Source of the DNA: Verrucomicrobiia bacterium
GTDB taxonomy: Bacteria; Omnitrophota; Omnitrophia; Omnitrophales; Aquincolibacteriaceae
Assembly (NCBI GenBank): GCA_035495615.1
Contig: DATJFP010000069.1
Coordinates: 1 to 57,478, forward strand
Length of the DNA stretch: 57,478 bases
Reading direction: 5' to 3'
Shown here: piece by piece, positions 1 through 8,327 of the stretch
Layout: every line of letters begins with the position of its first letter
How positions within the stretch are numbered: position 1 is the stretch's first letter
Program-made: the position numbers and the translations under genes
The notes under the pieces: model-generated
What the model was told of the DNA's origin: nothing
Databases searched by the model: none
The model's input: only the letters and a program-made list of their open reading frames with translations

Positions 1-569
1 ACCGTGACGAGCGACTGCCACCGCAGCTGCAGCACGAGGTCCCGCGGTCCGTAAGTCGTGATCAGGATAATGCCCGCGATCCAGCCCACGTTCATGATCA
101 CCGGACCGAAAGAAGATGTGAGAAACTCCTTGTGGCTGTTCAGAACGCCCATGAAAAGCGCGTAGGACGACATGAGCGCCATGTAAGGAAGCAGGAAACG
201 CAAGAGGTCCGCGATGAGCAGCGCCCGCGGCGGCAGGCCTTTGATCTGGAGGAAAAACTGGATGCCGATGAGAAAGACAGCGATGATGACGAGGCAGGAG
301 GTCTCGAGAATACTGAGCAGCGACTTGGAAAAACGGAAAGCCTCTTCCTTGCCCTGGGTCTGATAGATCTCGTTGTACACCGGGATGAAAACGCTCGACA
401 GCGCTCCTTCTCCGACGAGGCGGCGGAAAAAGTTCGGGATCATGAAGGCGTACAAAAACGCGTCCCATTGCCAGGTCGTGCCGAAGGCCTGGGCGCTGAC
501 CACGTCCCGGATCATGCCGATCACCCGGCTGATGAGCGTCATGAAGCCCATGAGCCCGGCCGCTTTCAC
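1..569 (-). CDS. murJ: MurJ-type lipid II flippase, N-terminal part (runs off the left edge)
   Basis: The minus strand reads as the start of a MurJ/MviN protein. A helix beginning VKAAGLMGFMTLISRVIGMI is followed by RDVVSAQAFG and, later, NFFRRLVGEGALSSVFIPVY, all typical of the first two transmembrane segments and the conserved loop of the family. MurJ flips lipid II across the inner membrane for peptidoglycan synthesis. About 189 residues are visible and the C-terminus lies outside the window. The start is uncertain. I chose GTG at 569, where the family's usual first helix begins, with a GGAGG about 14 bases upstream. A stronger AGGAGG lies further upstream but has no ordinary in-frame start codon after it. 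The gene is divergent from rpsT. Confidence 0.85.
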   Translation of the reverse strand, partial: MKAAGLMGFMTLISRVIGMIRDVVSAQAFGTTWQWDAFLYAFMIPNFFRRLVGEGALSSVFIPVYNEIYQTQGKEEAFRFSKSLLSILETSCLVIIAVFLIGIQFFLQIKGLPPRALLIADLLRFLLPYMALMSSYALFMGVLNSHKEFLTSSFGPVIMNVGWIAGIILITTYGPRDLVLQLRWQSLVT

Positions 570-603
570 CAGGTGCCTGCGCCCCTCCCGGGGAGCATTC
601 CCG

Positions 604-632
604 TTGACAGGGGGTACCTCCTGTGTTACATT
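604..632 (+). promoter_or_regulatory. Predicted sigma70-type promoter of rpsT
   Basis: A perfect -35 box TTGACA (604-609), a 17-base spacer and a -10 box TACATT (627-632) lie about 35 bases before the rpsT start codon, which has AGGAATCAGG as ribosome binding region. The box overlaps the 5' region of the divergent murJ gene. Confidence 0.7.
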
Positions 633-666
633 GTCCGGACCTTTTTGAAAGGAATCAGGTTTATCC

Positions 667-948
667 ATGCCGAATATCGAATCTGCTAAGAAAAGAGTGC
701 GCAGCGATGCGAAAAAGCGCGACCGCAACCAGGGCGCCATTTCGGAGCTGAAGACGCTTTCCCAGAAACTCGCGTCTTTGAAAGACCAGCCCGAAAAGGC
801 CCGGGAAGTTGCCATGCGCGCCATTTCGCGTTACGACAGGGCCGTCAACCGGGGCATTATCCCCCGCGGACGCGCTGACCGCCGCAAATCGCGCATTACC
901 CGCTTTCTCGCGACGCTCGAGCCCAAGAAAAAAGCCTCCAAGAAGTAA
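667..948 (+). CDS. rpsT: 30S ribosomal protein S20
   Basis: A 93-residue, very basic protein that starts MPNIESAKKRVRSDAKKRDR and ends in a Lys-rich tail, matching S20 in length and in its pattern of Lys/Arg-rich helices. S20 binds 16S rRNA and takes part in early assembly of the small subunit. It is one of five plus-strand genes here and is convergent with holA. The order rpsT, holA, lptE is common in several diderm lineages and supports the neighbouring calls. A clear promoter stands upstream. No obvious rho-independent terminator follows; a palindromic repeat begins 82 bases after the stop. Confidence 0.97.
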   Translation: MPNIESAKKRVRSDAKKRDRNQGAISELKTLSQKLASLKDQPEKAREVAMRAISRYDRAVNRGIIPRGRADRRKSRITRFLATLEPKKKASKK

Positions 949-1030
949 GCTTTCCCGGTCAAACATTTTCCGTGTTTCCGCAGGCCCTTGGTGTGTTCTC
1001 ATACTTTTTGAACGGTCTCCTTTAAATAAA

Positions 1031-1090
1031 GGGCGCTCACCCTCTCGCGCCCATCGCCAGCATGCGCGACTTATCCGTCGCGCGGCGATT
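1031..1090 (-). repeat. Palindromic double-hairpin element, copy 1
   Basis: Read on plus: hairpin A is GGGCGC (1031-1036), a 10-base loop and GCGCCC (1047-1052). Hairpin B is ATCGCC (1053-1058), a 5-base bulge, GCGCGAC (1064-1070), loop TTATCC, GTCGCGC (1077-1083) and GGCGAT (1084-1089). The same structure recurs at 14600, 14689 and 18180. This copy has one base fewer in the bulge. Its end supplies part of the holA stop codon (TAA at 1089-1091 on minus). Confidence 0.9.
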
Positions 1091-2051
1091 ACGCGCCGCA
1101 CCCAACGATCCATTGTTCCACGGCCAGCGTGTCTTCGGACGCCCTTCCGGTCTTGATCGCCCAATCCAGCTGAAAAAGGCCTTCGACCGTCTTTTCGAGG
1201 CGCAGCCTTGAAACCTGCCGGGCCTGACGCATGAAGTTTCTCCCCTGGCTTTCATACACGCCGCAGCGGAAGAGAATCGAGTTTTCCGACACGCCCTGTT
1301 CCAGCAGTACCGCCGCCAGCCACAGCCGGCGCAATTGCCAGTGCAGGAGGCCCAGGAACGAAAGAATGTCCGCGTCGTTTTCGCGGATGTACTCGTTGAA
1401 GAGTTTCAGCGCGGCCTGCGTCTTTCCGAAGCTGATCGCGTCCACCAGGTGATAGACGTTCACCGCGGTCAGCTTTTCCTCGAACATCTCCAGCATTTCC
1501 AGCGTGATCTCTTCCCGCTCGCCCGCGTACGTGGCCATCTGATTCAGGATCGAATCGAGCATGCCGGGCGCGTCGCCCACCTGCTCTTCTAGACGCCTCT
1601 GGGCGTCCGGCGCCATTTTCTTGCCGTATTGCCTCAGCTTATCCCGAATGAATTTGGAGGCCGCGCCCTGCTTGTCGCGGTCGGAAAAAAGCAGGATCTC
1701 CGCTTTTTCCTTCTGGGCCCATTTGGCCAGGGGATTTTTTTTGAGATCCGTCACCGGAGACTGGAGGATGAAGCACGTGGCCGGAGCCGGCGCTTCCCAG
1801 TACTGGGAAAAGGCCTCGAGGTCGCCCTCCTTCAGGAGGTCCGCGTCCGCGATCTTGAAGATCTGGAGCGAGATGAGGAACGGCAGCGTGCGCGCCTGGG
1901 TCAGCACGGCAGCCAGAGGGGTTTCTTTCAGGCGGAAAGTCTGCTTCGAGACGCCGCCGGGATTTTCTTTTTCAAGGCGGGCGGTGAGCTCCCGGATCTG
2001 CTCGTCCACGATGAAAGGATCGCCGAGAAAAAGATAAAACAGTTTCGCCAT
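1089..2051 (-). CDS. holA: DNA polymerase III subunit delta
   Basis: A 320-residue protein with the HolA pattern: an N-terminal clamp-loader fold (FYLFLGDPFIVDEQIREL), the segment KKNPLAKWAQKEKAEILLFS, then helical domains II and III with DILSFLGLLHWQLRRLWLAA and a C-terminal ASEDTLAVEQW. Delta opens the beta sliding clamp during loading at the replication fork. The delta subunit lacks a functional P-loop, and none is seen. The gene follows the lptE-like gene after about 50 bases and precedes the convergent rpsT. Its stop codon is formed at the boundary with palindromic element copy 1, so the last residues could have been altered by insertion. Confidence 0.93.
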   Translation of the reverse strand: MAKLFYLFLGDPFIVDEQIRELTARLEKENPGGVSKQTFRLKETPLAAVLTQARTLPFLISLQIFKIADADLLKEGDLEAFSQYWEAPAPATCFILQSPVTDLKKNPLAKWAQKEKAEILLFSDRDKQGAASKFIRDKLRQYGKKMAPDAQRRLEEQVGDAPGMLDSILNQMATYAGEREEITLEMLEMFEEKLTAVNVYHLVDAISFGKTQAALKLFNEYIRENDADILSFLGLLHWQLRRLWLAAVLLEQGVSENSILFRCGVYESQGRNFMRQARQVSRLRLEKTVEGLFQLDWAIKTGRASEDTLAVEQWIVGCGA

Positions 2052-2104
2052 GTTTAGCCGTGACAGGGGGAAAGTTTTCTGTTCGATTTCGGTTAGGGCC
2101 GGGC

Positions 2105-2626
2105 TTACCAGTCTTCGACGATCCGGTCCACGACGTTCTTGGCGATTTTTTGGACCGCGTCCGCGGCCGCTTCTTCCCTGTTGATCGTACGAACGGTGCT
2201 GACCTTGTACTCCGCGTCGCCTGAAAAATCCGGCTCATGCCAGATCACGTCCCCGGTCGCCCGGTCGATCAGCTGCACATCCAGAACAATGTACAAGCGG
2301 TATTCCTCCACCGACTCCAGGCTCGTAAACCGCAGCCCTTCCTGCTCGAACTGGATGAGCGTCGGCTCGAGAATCGCGTCGGCTTCTTCCTTCTTCACGA
2401 CTTTCAGATTGCCGTCGCGGTGCAGGCGGTTGATGATGGCGTTGGTGATGTCGATTTCCAGCCCCGGCACGTAAGCGTACACTTCCTGGATCGGAATCTT
2501 GTTTTTCACCGTGTCGACGTAGATCGTCTTGATGTCTTTGGGGAGGACGGTCTTACTGGTATACCCGCAGCCGGGATAAAGCGTGGCCGTCAGGGCAACG
2601 AGCGCAAGCACTGCATATTTTTTCAT
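2105..2626 (-). CDS. lptE: LptE-like outer membrane lipoprotein (LPS assembly)
   Basis: A 173-residue protein with a lipoprotein signal (MKKYAVLALVALTATLYPGC; lipobox LYPGC, Cys20), then GYTSKTVLPKDIKTIYVDTV, a start typical of LptE-like proteins. It goes on with a beta/alpha domain ending in a helix (AADAVQKIAKNVVDRIVEDW). LptE plugs the LptD barrel that delivers LPS to the outer leaflet. Support comes from the lipobox, size and position between a BamD-like gene and holA. Other LptE-like lipoproteins of unknown role share this fold, so an LPS role is inferred. It begins 2 bases after the large upstream gene, so the two are co-transcribed. Confidence 0.8.
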   Translation of the reverse strand: MKKYAVLALVALTATLYPGCGYTSKTVLPKDIKTIYVDTVKNKIPIQEVYAYVPGLEIDITNAIINRLHRDGNLKVVKKEEADAILEPTLIQFEQEGLRFTSLESVEEYRLYIVLDVQLIDRATGDVIWHEPDFSGDAEYKVSTVRTINREEAAADAVQKIAKNVVDRIVEDW

Positions 2627-2628
2627 TC

Positions 2629-5600
2629 TTAGGCTACTTTCGTCTTGCCGGGTTCAAACCGGTCGAGTTCACGGGAAAGAAAACTGTGGCGGGATTCGAT
2701 CTGGACCAGGCGTTCTTCCAGGCGCTCCCTCTCGGTCAAAAGATCCTGGGCCGTGGCTTTGGAGCCGACGCTCTGAACAAGCTGATCGATCTTGTTGATC
2801 TTTTTCTCGATAATCTCGGATTCCTCCTTTTCCAGTTCCCGTTCACGCTGGATCAGTTTGCCTAAGTCGCCTTTGAGGCCATTGAGTTCCTTGAAGAGAT
2901 TCTTTTCCTTGCCGGAAATGTCTTTCTTCTTTTCTTCCCACTTCTTCTCGCCTTTGCTTTGCTCGGCTTCGCGGTCGAGCGCTTCGGCCTCGTGGGAAAT
3001 CATCTGGTTCTGGCGCTGGAAGTCCTGGCGCGCGTTCTGCAGGCGCGCGGCAATGCTCTGGATCTCCTGCTCGAGGGTCTGCTTTTCCACGTCGACCGGC
3101 GCGGCTTCGGCGGCCGGGGCCGTTTGTTCGGGCTGCGCCGCGGTTTCTTCCGCCGGAGCGGCAGGAGCCGCCGGGGCTTCGGGCGCGCCGCCCTTCGCCG
3201 TAATTTCGGATTCGACGCGATTGAGCTCCTGGCGGTACGTTTCGAGCTTGCGCGTTTCTTCGTCGAGGCGGTGGATCAGCCTTTCCTTGCGGTCTTTCTT
3301 GGGAAGGACGCTGCGGGCGCTGTCGACCGCGTCTTCCATGAATTCATACGGCACCTTCACGATCGACGAGCGGAACTTGTAGCCGCCGCCGAGCGACGCC
3401 TTGGCCTTCAGGATGTCGAGCTCCTTCCGAAGCTTGAAGATTTCCTGATTGCGGGCCTCGATGATCATGCTTTCCAGTTCGATCTCTTCTTTCAGGGACT
3501 TCGCACGGTCCGCGTAGGCATCGTTTTCCGGAAGCTTCGCGGCCGTATCGGAGGCTTGGGCGGCCTGGGACTTGCGGCCGAAAATAAATTCGTGCGCGCC
3601 CTTCAGCACGGCGCGGGCGGGAGCAGCAGCCGCGCGGGCCACCGCGGGCACTTTTTCCTTTTCGCGCGTCTGGAGCAGGCCGTTCAATTCGCCGGTCATG
3701 GCCTTGATCTTGTCGTGCCGGTCGTTGATTTCCTGATACGCCTTGCGCATTTCCTTCTCAATGCCTTTGATTTCCTTGCGCAGGTCGCGGACTTCTTTGT
3801 CCGTGGGGTTGCCTGCGCTGAGCGAATCCAGCAGGCGGCGCTGCTCCTGCATGGCCAGTTCTTCGTTGAAGGCCTGCGACATGATGTCCACGATGTTCTT
3901 CTGCGCGGTGATCTTTTCCTGCAGGTGCATCTTGTATTCCAGGAGCTTCTGCACGGGTTCGTCCGAGCCCGTGGACTTTCCGTCAAAAGGGTTGAGGGCA
4001 TCGATCGAACGGCCGACCGCGCCGGTCGAAGCGCCGAGCGATCCCATCATCTTGCCCGGAGCGGACAAAAGAGCCTTCCAGGCGCTGGTCCCGTACTTGG
4101 ATTCGAAGATCTGCTTCTTGTCGTCGAGTTCCTTTTCCAGGGACTTGATGTGCTGTTCGCTGTCGCCGAGATTTTTCTCGCGGCTCTTGATGTCTTCCTG
4201 GCCCGCCTGGAAGGCTTCGTAAAAACCCTTCTGGTCGGATTCGAGGCCGGTCATGGATTCTTCGTGCACGCCCAGCATAGCGGCCACTTCGTTGTAATGC
4301 TTGTAAAGGAGTTCCTTTTCCTCGAGCAGGTCTTTCTTCTCGTCGGAGACCTTGTAAAGCTTGCGGGCTTCGATCTGGCGGACCCTGTCGAGCTCGGTGG
4401 GCTGCTCGCCGACGAACGGCAGGATGTCCAGAAAGCTTCCCTTGGATTCCATGCCGAGCGACTGCTTCCATCCGGTAAGCTGCTTTCTTTCCGCGGCCAG
4501 CCCGTCGCGTTCTTCGTCGAGCGACGACTGCCAGCGGTCCATGGCTTTTTTGAAATCTTCGGACGTGTTCGAAGCGTACTGTTTGCGCTTCAGGTCCAGG
4601 TTCTTCTGTTTTTCCACGAGTTCCTTTTCGCGGCGCTTCAAATCTTCTTCGCGGCTGGACAGGCTCTCTTTCTTGGAAGCCTCAAGGCGCTTGCGCTTCT
4701 GCTTGAGGCGCTCGAGCGTGCGTTCCAGCGTGGAGCGTTCCACGGAATCGCCCTTGGGCAATGCGCCGAGGTTCGCTTCCGTCACCTGGATTTCCTGGTC
4801 GAGCTCGGTTTTCTTGCCGCCGTGATAGGTCACGGGCTCCTGAAGGCTGCTCAGTTTTTCCTTGGCCTTTTGCCCCCACTGGGTGTCGGGATAGCGCTTG
4901 GCCACGTCTTTATAATAAATGAGCGCGCTCGAGAGATAATTCGTCTTTTCGTAATACACGGCGATGCGGTAATTCTTCTCCGCATTTTTCTCGTCGATCT
5001 CCTGGCGGATCTTCTGCGCTTTTTCCGAAACGCTGCTGTCCGGATAACGCGTGAGGAAGCTGTCCATGGAATCGGCGGCGTTGTCGAGGGCGCGCTGGTC
5101 GCGGGCCTGGACGTTGGATTTCATGAAGGACGCTTCCGCCATCTGGTAGCGGGCCTCGGTCACGAGCTCGCTTTTCGGGTAGTTGTCGATCACGGCCTGG
5201 AACGCGTCGACGGCCGCGTCGAAACGGCCGGCCTGCTTATCCGCGAGGCCGAGGTTGAACTGGGCCTTGTCGCCGTATGCGCCATAGGGCGCCTGCTTCA
5301 CGATGTGATCGAAGACGTCGATGGCGCGCGGAAGAGAGGGCAGGATCTCGAGGCCCATCAGCTTGCCTTTGCGGCCGGAAAGGAAAACATTGCCGATGCG
5401 GAATTCGCGCTCGATCACTTCGTCGGCGCGGTTGTTCTGCGGATAACTCTGGAAAAGATCTTTGTACGCCTCGAACGCTTTGAGGTAATCCCCTTTTTCT
5501 TCGTAGAGAATGCCGAGCTGGTACTGGGCCTCGGGCGCCGCTTTGGAGCTGCGGTATTTTTTCAGGAGGTCTTTGAATTCGTCTTCGGCCTTCTTGTAAT

Positions 5601-5778
5601 CTTTGTCGCGGAAAAGTTTCATCGCATATTCGTATTGTTCGTCGGAAGCATCCTGGGCTCCGCCCTCGGAATTGACGAACTTCCCCTGTTCAGGAGACCA
5701 CACCCAGTAAGCATTAGAAACGGCAGAAGGAACAAGAAGGAAGGCGAGGAGGACAAGCGCGCGCTTGTTGATTTTCAT
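2629..5778 (-). CDS. BamD-like TPR protein with giant coiled-coil extension
   Basis: 1049 residues. A signal peptide (cleavage probably after SNA, about residue 23) is followed by YWVWSPEQGKFVNSEG and TPR units over about residues 45-315 (EQYEYAMKLFRDKDYKKAED; LAFEAYKDLFQSYP-type repeats). This resembles BamD/YfiO, the lipoprotein that helps insert beta-barrel proteins. From about 325 to the end the protein is a charged coiled coil (Lys/Glu/Arg/Gln-rich heptads), broken by short Gly/Pro segments near 580 and 730 and an Ala/Pro stretch near 862-895. BamD is usually 240-300 residues and carries a lipobox; no lipobox Cys is seen here. Transcription probably starts at the promoter 5824-5852. It shares an operon with the lptE-like gene and holA. 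Confidence 0.8.
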   Translation of the reverse strand: MKINKRALVLLAFLLVPSAVSNAYWVWSPEQGKFVNSEGGAQDASDEQYEYAMKLFRDKDYKKAEDEFKDLLKKYRSSKAAPEAQYQLGILYEEKGDYLKAFEAYKDLFQSYPQNNRADEVIEREFRIGNVFLSGRKGKLMGLEILPSLPRAIDVFDHIVKQAPYGAYGDKAQFNLGLADKQAGRFDAAVDAFQAVIDNYPKSELVTEARYQMAEASFMKSNVQARDQRALDNAADSMDSFLTRYPDSSVSEKAQKIRQEIDEKNAEKNYRIAVYYEKTNYLSSALIYYKDVAKRYPDTQWGQKAKEKLSSLQEPVTYHGGKKTELDQEIQVTEANLGALPKGDSVERSTLERTLERLKQKRKRLEASKKESLSSREEDLKRREKELVEKQKNLDLKRKQYASNTSEDFKKAMDRWQSSLDEERDGLAAERKQLTGWKQSLGMESKGSFLDILPFVGEQPTELDRVRQIEARKLYKVSDEKKDLLEEKELLYKHYNEVAAMLGVHEESMTGLESDQKGFYEAFQAGQEDIKSREKNLGDSEQHIKSLEKELDDKKQIFESKYGTSAWKALLSAPGKMMGSLGASTGAVGRSIDALNPFDGKSTGSDEPVQKLLEYKMHLQEKITAQKNIVDIMSQAFNEELAMQEQRRLLDSLSAGNPTDKEVRDLRKEIKGIEKEMRKAYQEINDRHDKIKAMTGELNGLLQTREKEKVPAVARAAAAPARAVLKGAHEFIFGRKSQAAQASDTAAKLPENDAYADRAKSLKEEIELESMIIEARNQEIFKLRKELDILKAKASLGGGYKFRSSIVKVPYEFMEDAVDSARSVLPKKDRKERLIHRLDEETRKLETYRQELNRVESEITAKGGAPEAPAAPAAPAEETAAQPEQTAPAAEAAPVDVEKQTLEQEIQSIAARLQNARQDFQRQNQMISHEAEALDREAEQSKGEKKWEEKKKDISGKEKNLFKELNGLKGDLGKLIQRERELEKEESEIIEKKINKIDQLVQSVGSKATAQDLLTERERLEERLVQIESRHSFLSRELDRFEPGKTKVA

Positions 5779-5823
5779 AAGTTGTGTGAATACCTCGATT
5801 TGCGTGGGATTTTAAAACGCCCT

Positions 5824-5852
5824 ACTATAACAAAGCATTTTTAAAATGTCAA
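5824..5852 (-). promoter_or_regulatory. Predicted strong sigma70-type promoter of the bamD-like/lptE/holA operon
   Basis: On minus: TTGACA (5852-5847), a 17-base A/T-rich spacer and TATAGT (5829-5824), about 45 bases before the start codon. This is the best consensus promoter in the window and separates this operon from comEC upstream. Confidence 0.75.
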
Positions 5853-5888
5853 CGAAGGATTTTCCCTTACCCGGCCGCTCCAAATCCT

Positions 5889-8123
5889 TTATCCAGCGGC
5901 GGATAAGAAGCGCGGAACAAGCCTCAAAATCCCGTCTTTTCCGGGTGTAAAACGCACGTCTCCAGACTCGCTCAAATTGAAAATCCGGACCGGCCGCCTT
6001 GCGGAAAATGAAAGCAGCCCCGGATCGCGTCCCGGCAGCACCACCGATTCCATCCCCGTTGCCGCGCCTAATTCCTCCCATAACTTTTCCGGGCTTTCCC
6101 CGGCGCGCGCCAGGATCACGGCCCGGTACCTCTTCCCCGGACGCTTCAAAGATTCCAGGGTTTCCGCGGATAAGTTTTCGAGCCAGAGCACGCAGTCCCC
6201 GCCATAGCAGACCGACAGCGCCAAATTTTTTCCGGCCGACAGGGTTTCGATCCTGCCCCGCGGACCGATGTCCACGTGATTTCCCGGCTGCAGCACGTAG
6301 TGGACAGGACCGGCCGCGGGTTGACGCTTCGGCGGAAGCGCTTCGAAAATCCTTTCGGCCGGAAGCAGCCCCGACGCGGGGGCAGACGGAAGGAAGATTC
6401 CCGCGAGCGGCGGAGCGCCCCGGCCTTCGAAATATTTTTTAAGCGTGCGGTCCGGACGCGCGCCGCTTTGAAGCAGCCAGTGGGAGCTGCCGTCGAAAAC
6501 CGCGTGCGAGGCCGCGCCTTCCCGGACGGAAAAAACCGTGAGCTGGAATTCCGGCTGGGGCCGCACAAAAAAAGTCAGGACAAGGCCCGCCAGGGCGCCG
6601 GACAAGGCCACGCGCAAACGGCGCGTGCCCGGGGCCTGACCGCGCCGAAACATCCACAAGCCGGCCAGGACGAAGTAATACGCGAGCATCTGAAGGATCG
6701 ACGGCTTGGGCACATGAAAGAAAGCGCCGGGCAGGCGCGCGAAAAAAGCGATCGAGGCCAGCGCGGCTTTCAGAAAAAAAGCGGACGCTCCCGCGAAAAA
6801 AGCCGCGGGCGGAAAAGAAAAAGAAAAAGCGAGCGCGGCAAAGGCCAGGACCAGCGCCGCGTGGAAAAGCGGAATGGCCACGAGATTGGCCGGAAGGCCG
6901 GCCGGAGCGAACACGTAAAAATAATAGGCTGCCAGGGGAAACGTGCCGAGCATGACGGCGAGCGTCGCGCCGAACCCCCAGGCCTCGAGCGCCGGATCGT
7001 CCTTGGCGGACGGCGCCGCAAGCCGCAGCATGAAAACCGACAGGAAAGAAAGCTGGAACGACACCTGGCTCAGCGCGCCCGGGTCCGCGGCCGCGAGAAC
7101 AAAATAGGCGAAGAAAAACGAATTCCACGCGGGCCTGTCGCGTTCCAGGAAAAAGGCCGCGAACACAAGGCCGCTCATCCAGCCCGCGCGCATCACAGGA
7201 ATGCCGAGGCCGGAAACCAGGACGTAAAGCAGCACGAATCCCGCGCTCCATGCGGCCGCGGGCCGTCCGGGATAACCGCAGAGAAGGAGCAGCCCGTAAA
7301 AAGTGCCGGCCACAAGCGACACGTGCAGCCCGCTGATCGAGAGGATGTGCGTGGTGCCCGTGGCCAGAAACGCCTGGCGCGCCGCGGGCGAAAGCTGCTG
7401 GCGGTCCCCGAGAACGAGCGCGCGAACGTACGCGGCCGGCTCGGGGTCCCAGAGGCGCGCGATTTGACTGCGGATCGCGGATCGCCAGGCCTCGACGGCC
7501 CGCAGAAATCCGTTTCCCGCTCCGGGACCGCGGGCCAGGACGCGCAGCGACGGGCCGCCGTAGGCCTGCGCCAGCGTGCCGATTCCCCGGCCGCGATAAA
7601 ACGATTCTGCGTCAAAATCATATCGATGCGCGGGCCGCGCCGGTTTGCGGAGCCTCCCGCAGACAAGGACCGCGTCGCCCGCTTCCGGAATTTCTCCCGG
7701 ATGAAACGCGGTGACCCAGGCGCGGCCTTCCACGGGAAACTCCAAACGGCCTCGCGCGGTCACCAGGATGATTCTCTTCGCGCGGAGCACAAACGAAATT
7801 TTCTGGCCCCTTCCCGCGGGTAAAATTTCGGGTGCGCCCTCCACGGTTCCCCCGACATTGGCCTGCTGCTCCTGCGCGTCGAAAATCCAGGATTCCAGGG
7901 GATGCGGCCGGGGCGCGGCGTCGAGCCGGAGACGGAGGGCAAAGGCCGCGGCAAAGAGAAGGACGAAAAGAAAAAGAAAATATTTTCCGCCTCTCGCCTT
8001 CCAGGCAGGCCAGAGTCCGGCAAGGCAAAGCCAGGCCAAAATCTGCGGAGGAACCGGAATAAAAGGCGCGGACAGGATGCCAAGCGTGGCGGCAAGCGCG
8101 GGCCACAAAAAAGGCAGGCTCAA
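5889..8123 (-). CDS. comEC: ComEC/Rec2-family DNA uptake channel with degenerate C-terminal domain
   Basis: About 744 residues. An N-terminal membrane segment and the DUF4131-like domain (about 60-190) precede the Competence domain with the hallmark GTTHILSISGLHVSLV (about 255) and SQVSFQLSFLSV, then many transmembrane helices. ComEC carries single-stranded DNA through the inner membrane during natural transformation. I chose TTG at 8123: it overlaps the stop of a small upstream reading frame (TTGA), has GGGAGAAAGG in front, and starts the protein just before its first hydrophobic helix. A longer reading frame in the same phase exists upstream but is Arg/Pro-rich and unlike the family. The C-terminal region (about 555-744) sits where the metallo-beta-lactamase-like domain belongs but lacks the HxHxDH motif. 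Confidence 0.88.
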   Translation of the reverse strand: MSLPFLWPALAATLGILSAPFIPVPPQILAWLCLAGLWPAWKARGGKYFLFLFVLLFAAAFALRLRLDAAPRPHPLESWIFDAQEQQANVGGTVEGAPEILPAGRGQKISFVLRAKRIILVTARGRLEFPVEGRAWVTAFHPGEIPEAGDAVLVCGRLRKPARPAHRYDFDAESFYRGRGIGTLAQAYGGPSLRVLARGPGAGNGFLRAVEAWRSAIRSQIARLWDPEPAAYVRALVLGDRQQLSPAARQAFLATGTTHILSISGLHVSLVAGTFYGLLLLCGYPGRPAAAWSAGFVLLYVLVSGLGIPVMRAGWMSGLVFAAFFLERDRPAWNSFFFAYFVLAAADPGALSQVSFQLSFLSVFMLRLAAPSAKDDPALEAWGFGATLAVMLGTFPLAAYYFYVFAPAGLPANLVAIPLFHAALVLAFAALAFSFSFPPAAFFAGASAFFLKAALASIAFFARLPGAFFHVPKPSILQMLAYYFVLAGLWMFRRGQAPGTRRLRVALSGALAGLVLTFFVRPQPEFQLTVFSVREGAASHAVFDGSSHWLLQSGARPDRTLKKYFEGRGAPPLAGIFLPSAPASGLLPAERIFEALPPKRQPAAGPVHYVLQPGNHVDIGPRGRIETLSAGKNLALSVCYGGDCVLWLENLSAETLESLKRPGKRYRAVILARAGESPEKLWEELGAATGMESVVLPGRDPGLLSFSARRPVRIFNLSESGDVRFTPGKDGILRLVPRFLSAAG

Positions 8124-8281
8124 GGCCTTTCTCCCGCGGGCGCCGCGTTTTCCCGCACGAGCCGGAAAGCGGGCGGCGGTTCCTTTTGGGGAGAGGAAAA
8201 AATCCGGGCGGCCTGGAAGGCGAGAAAACAAAAGAGCAGCCAGAACAAAAAGGTGTGGTGCAGGAATTTCAGCGCAGGCAT
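8120..8281 (-). CDS. Small single-helix membrane peptide before comEC
   Basis: A 53-residue reading frame: ATG at 8281, a hydrophobic segment (about residues 10-24, FLFWLLFCFLAFQAA) and a Pro-rich tail, stop TGA at 8122-8120 overlapping the comEC TTG start. A GGGGA lies 6 bases before the ATG. The overlap and the membrane helix suggest a real gene co-translated with comEC, but I recognise no family. It also settles the comEC start. Confidence 0.5.
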   Translation of the reverse strand: MPALKFLHHTFLFWLLFCFLAFQAARIFSSPQKEPPPAFRLVRENAAPAGERP

Positions 8282-8327
8282 TCCGGTCCCCGGATTAGAA
8301 AAGCCGCTGACTTCCCGCGAAGAAGGA

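Noticed and set aside
2959-5844. Open frame of 961 codons on the plus strand opposite the BamD-like gene
   Set aside because: It is a by-product of biased codon use in a long Lys/Glu-rich gene. Its translation is repetitive Phe/Leu/Arg with no family features, no signal and no ribosome binding site, while the minus frame has clear TPRs and a consensus promoter.
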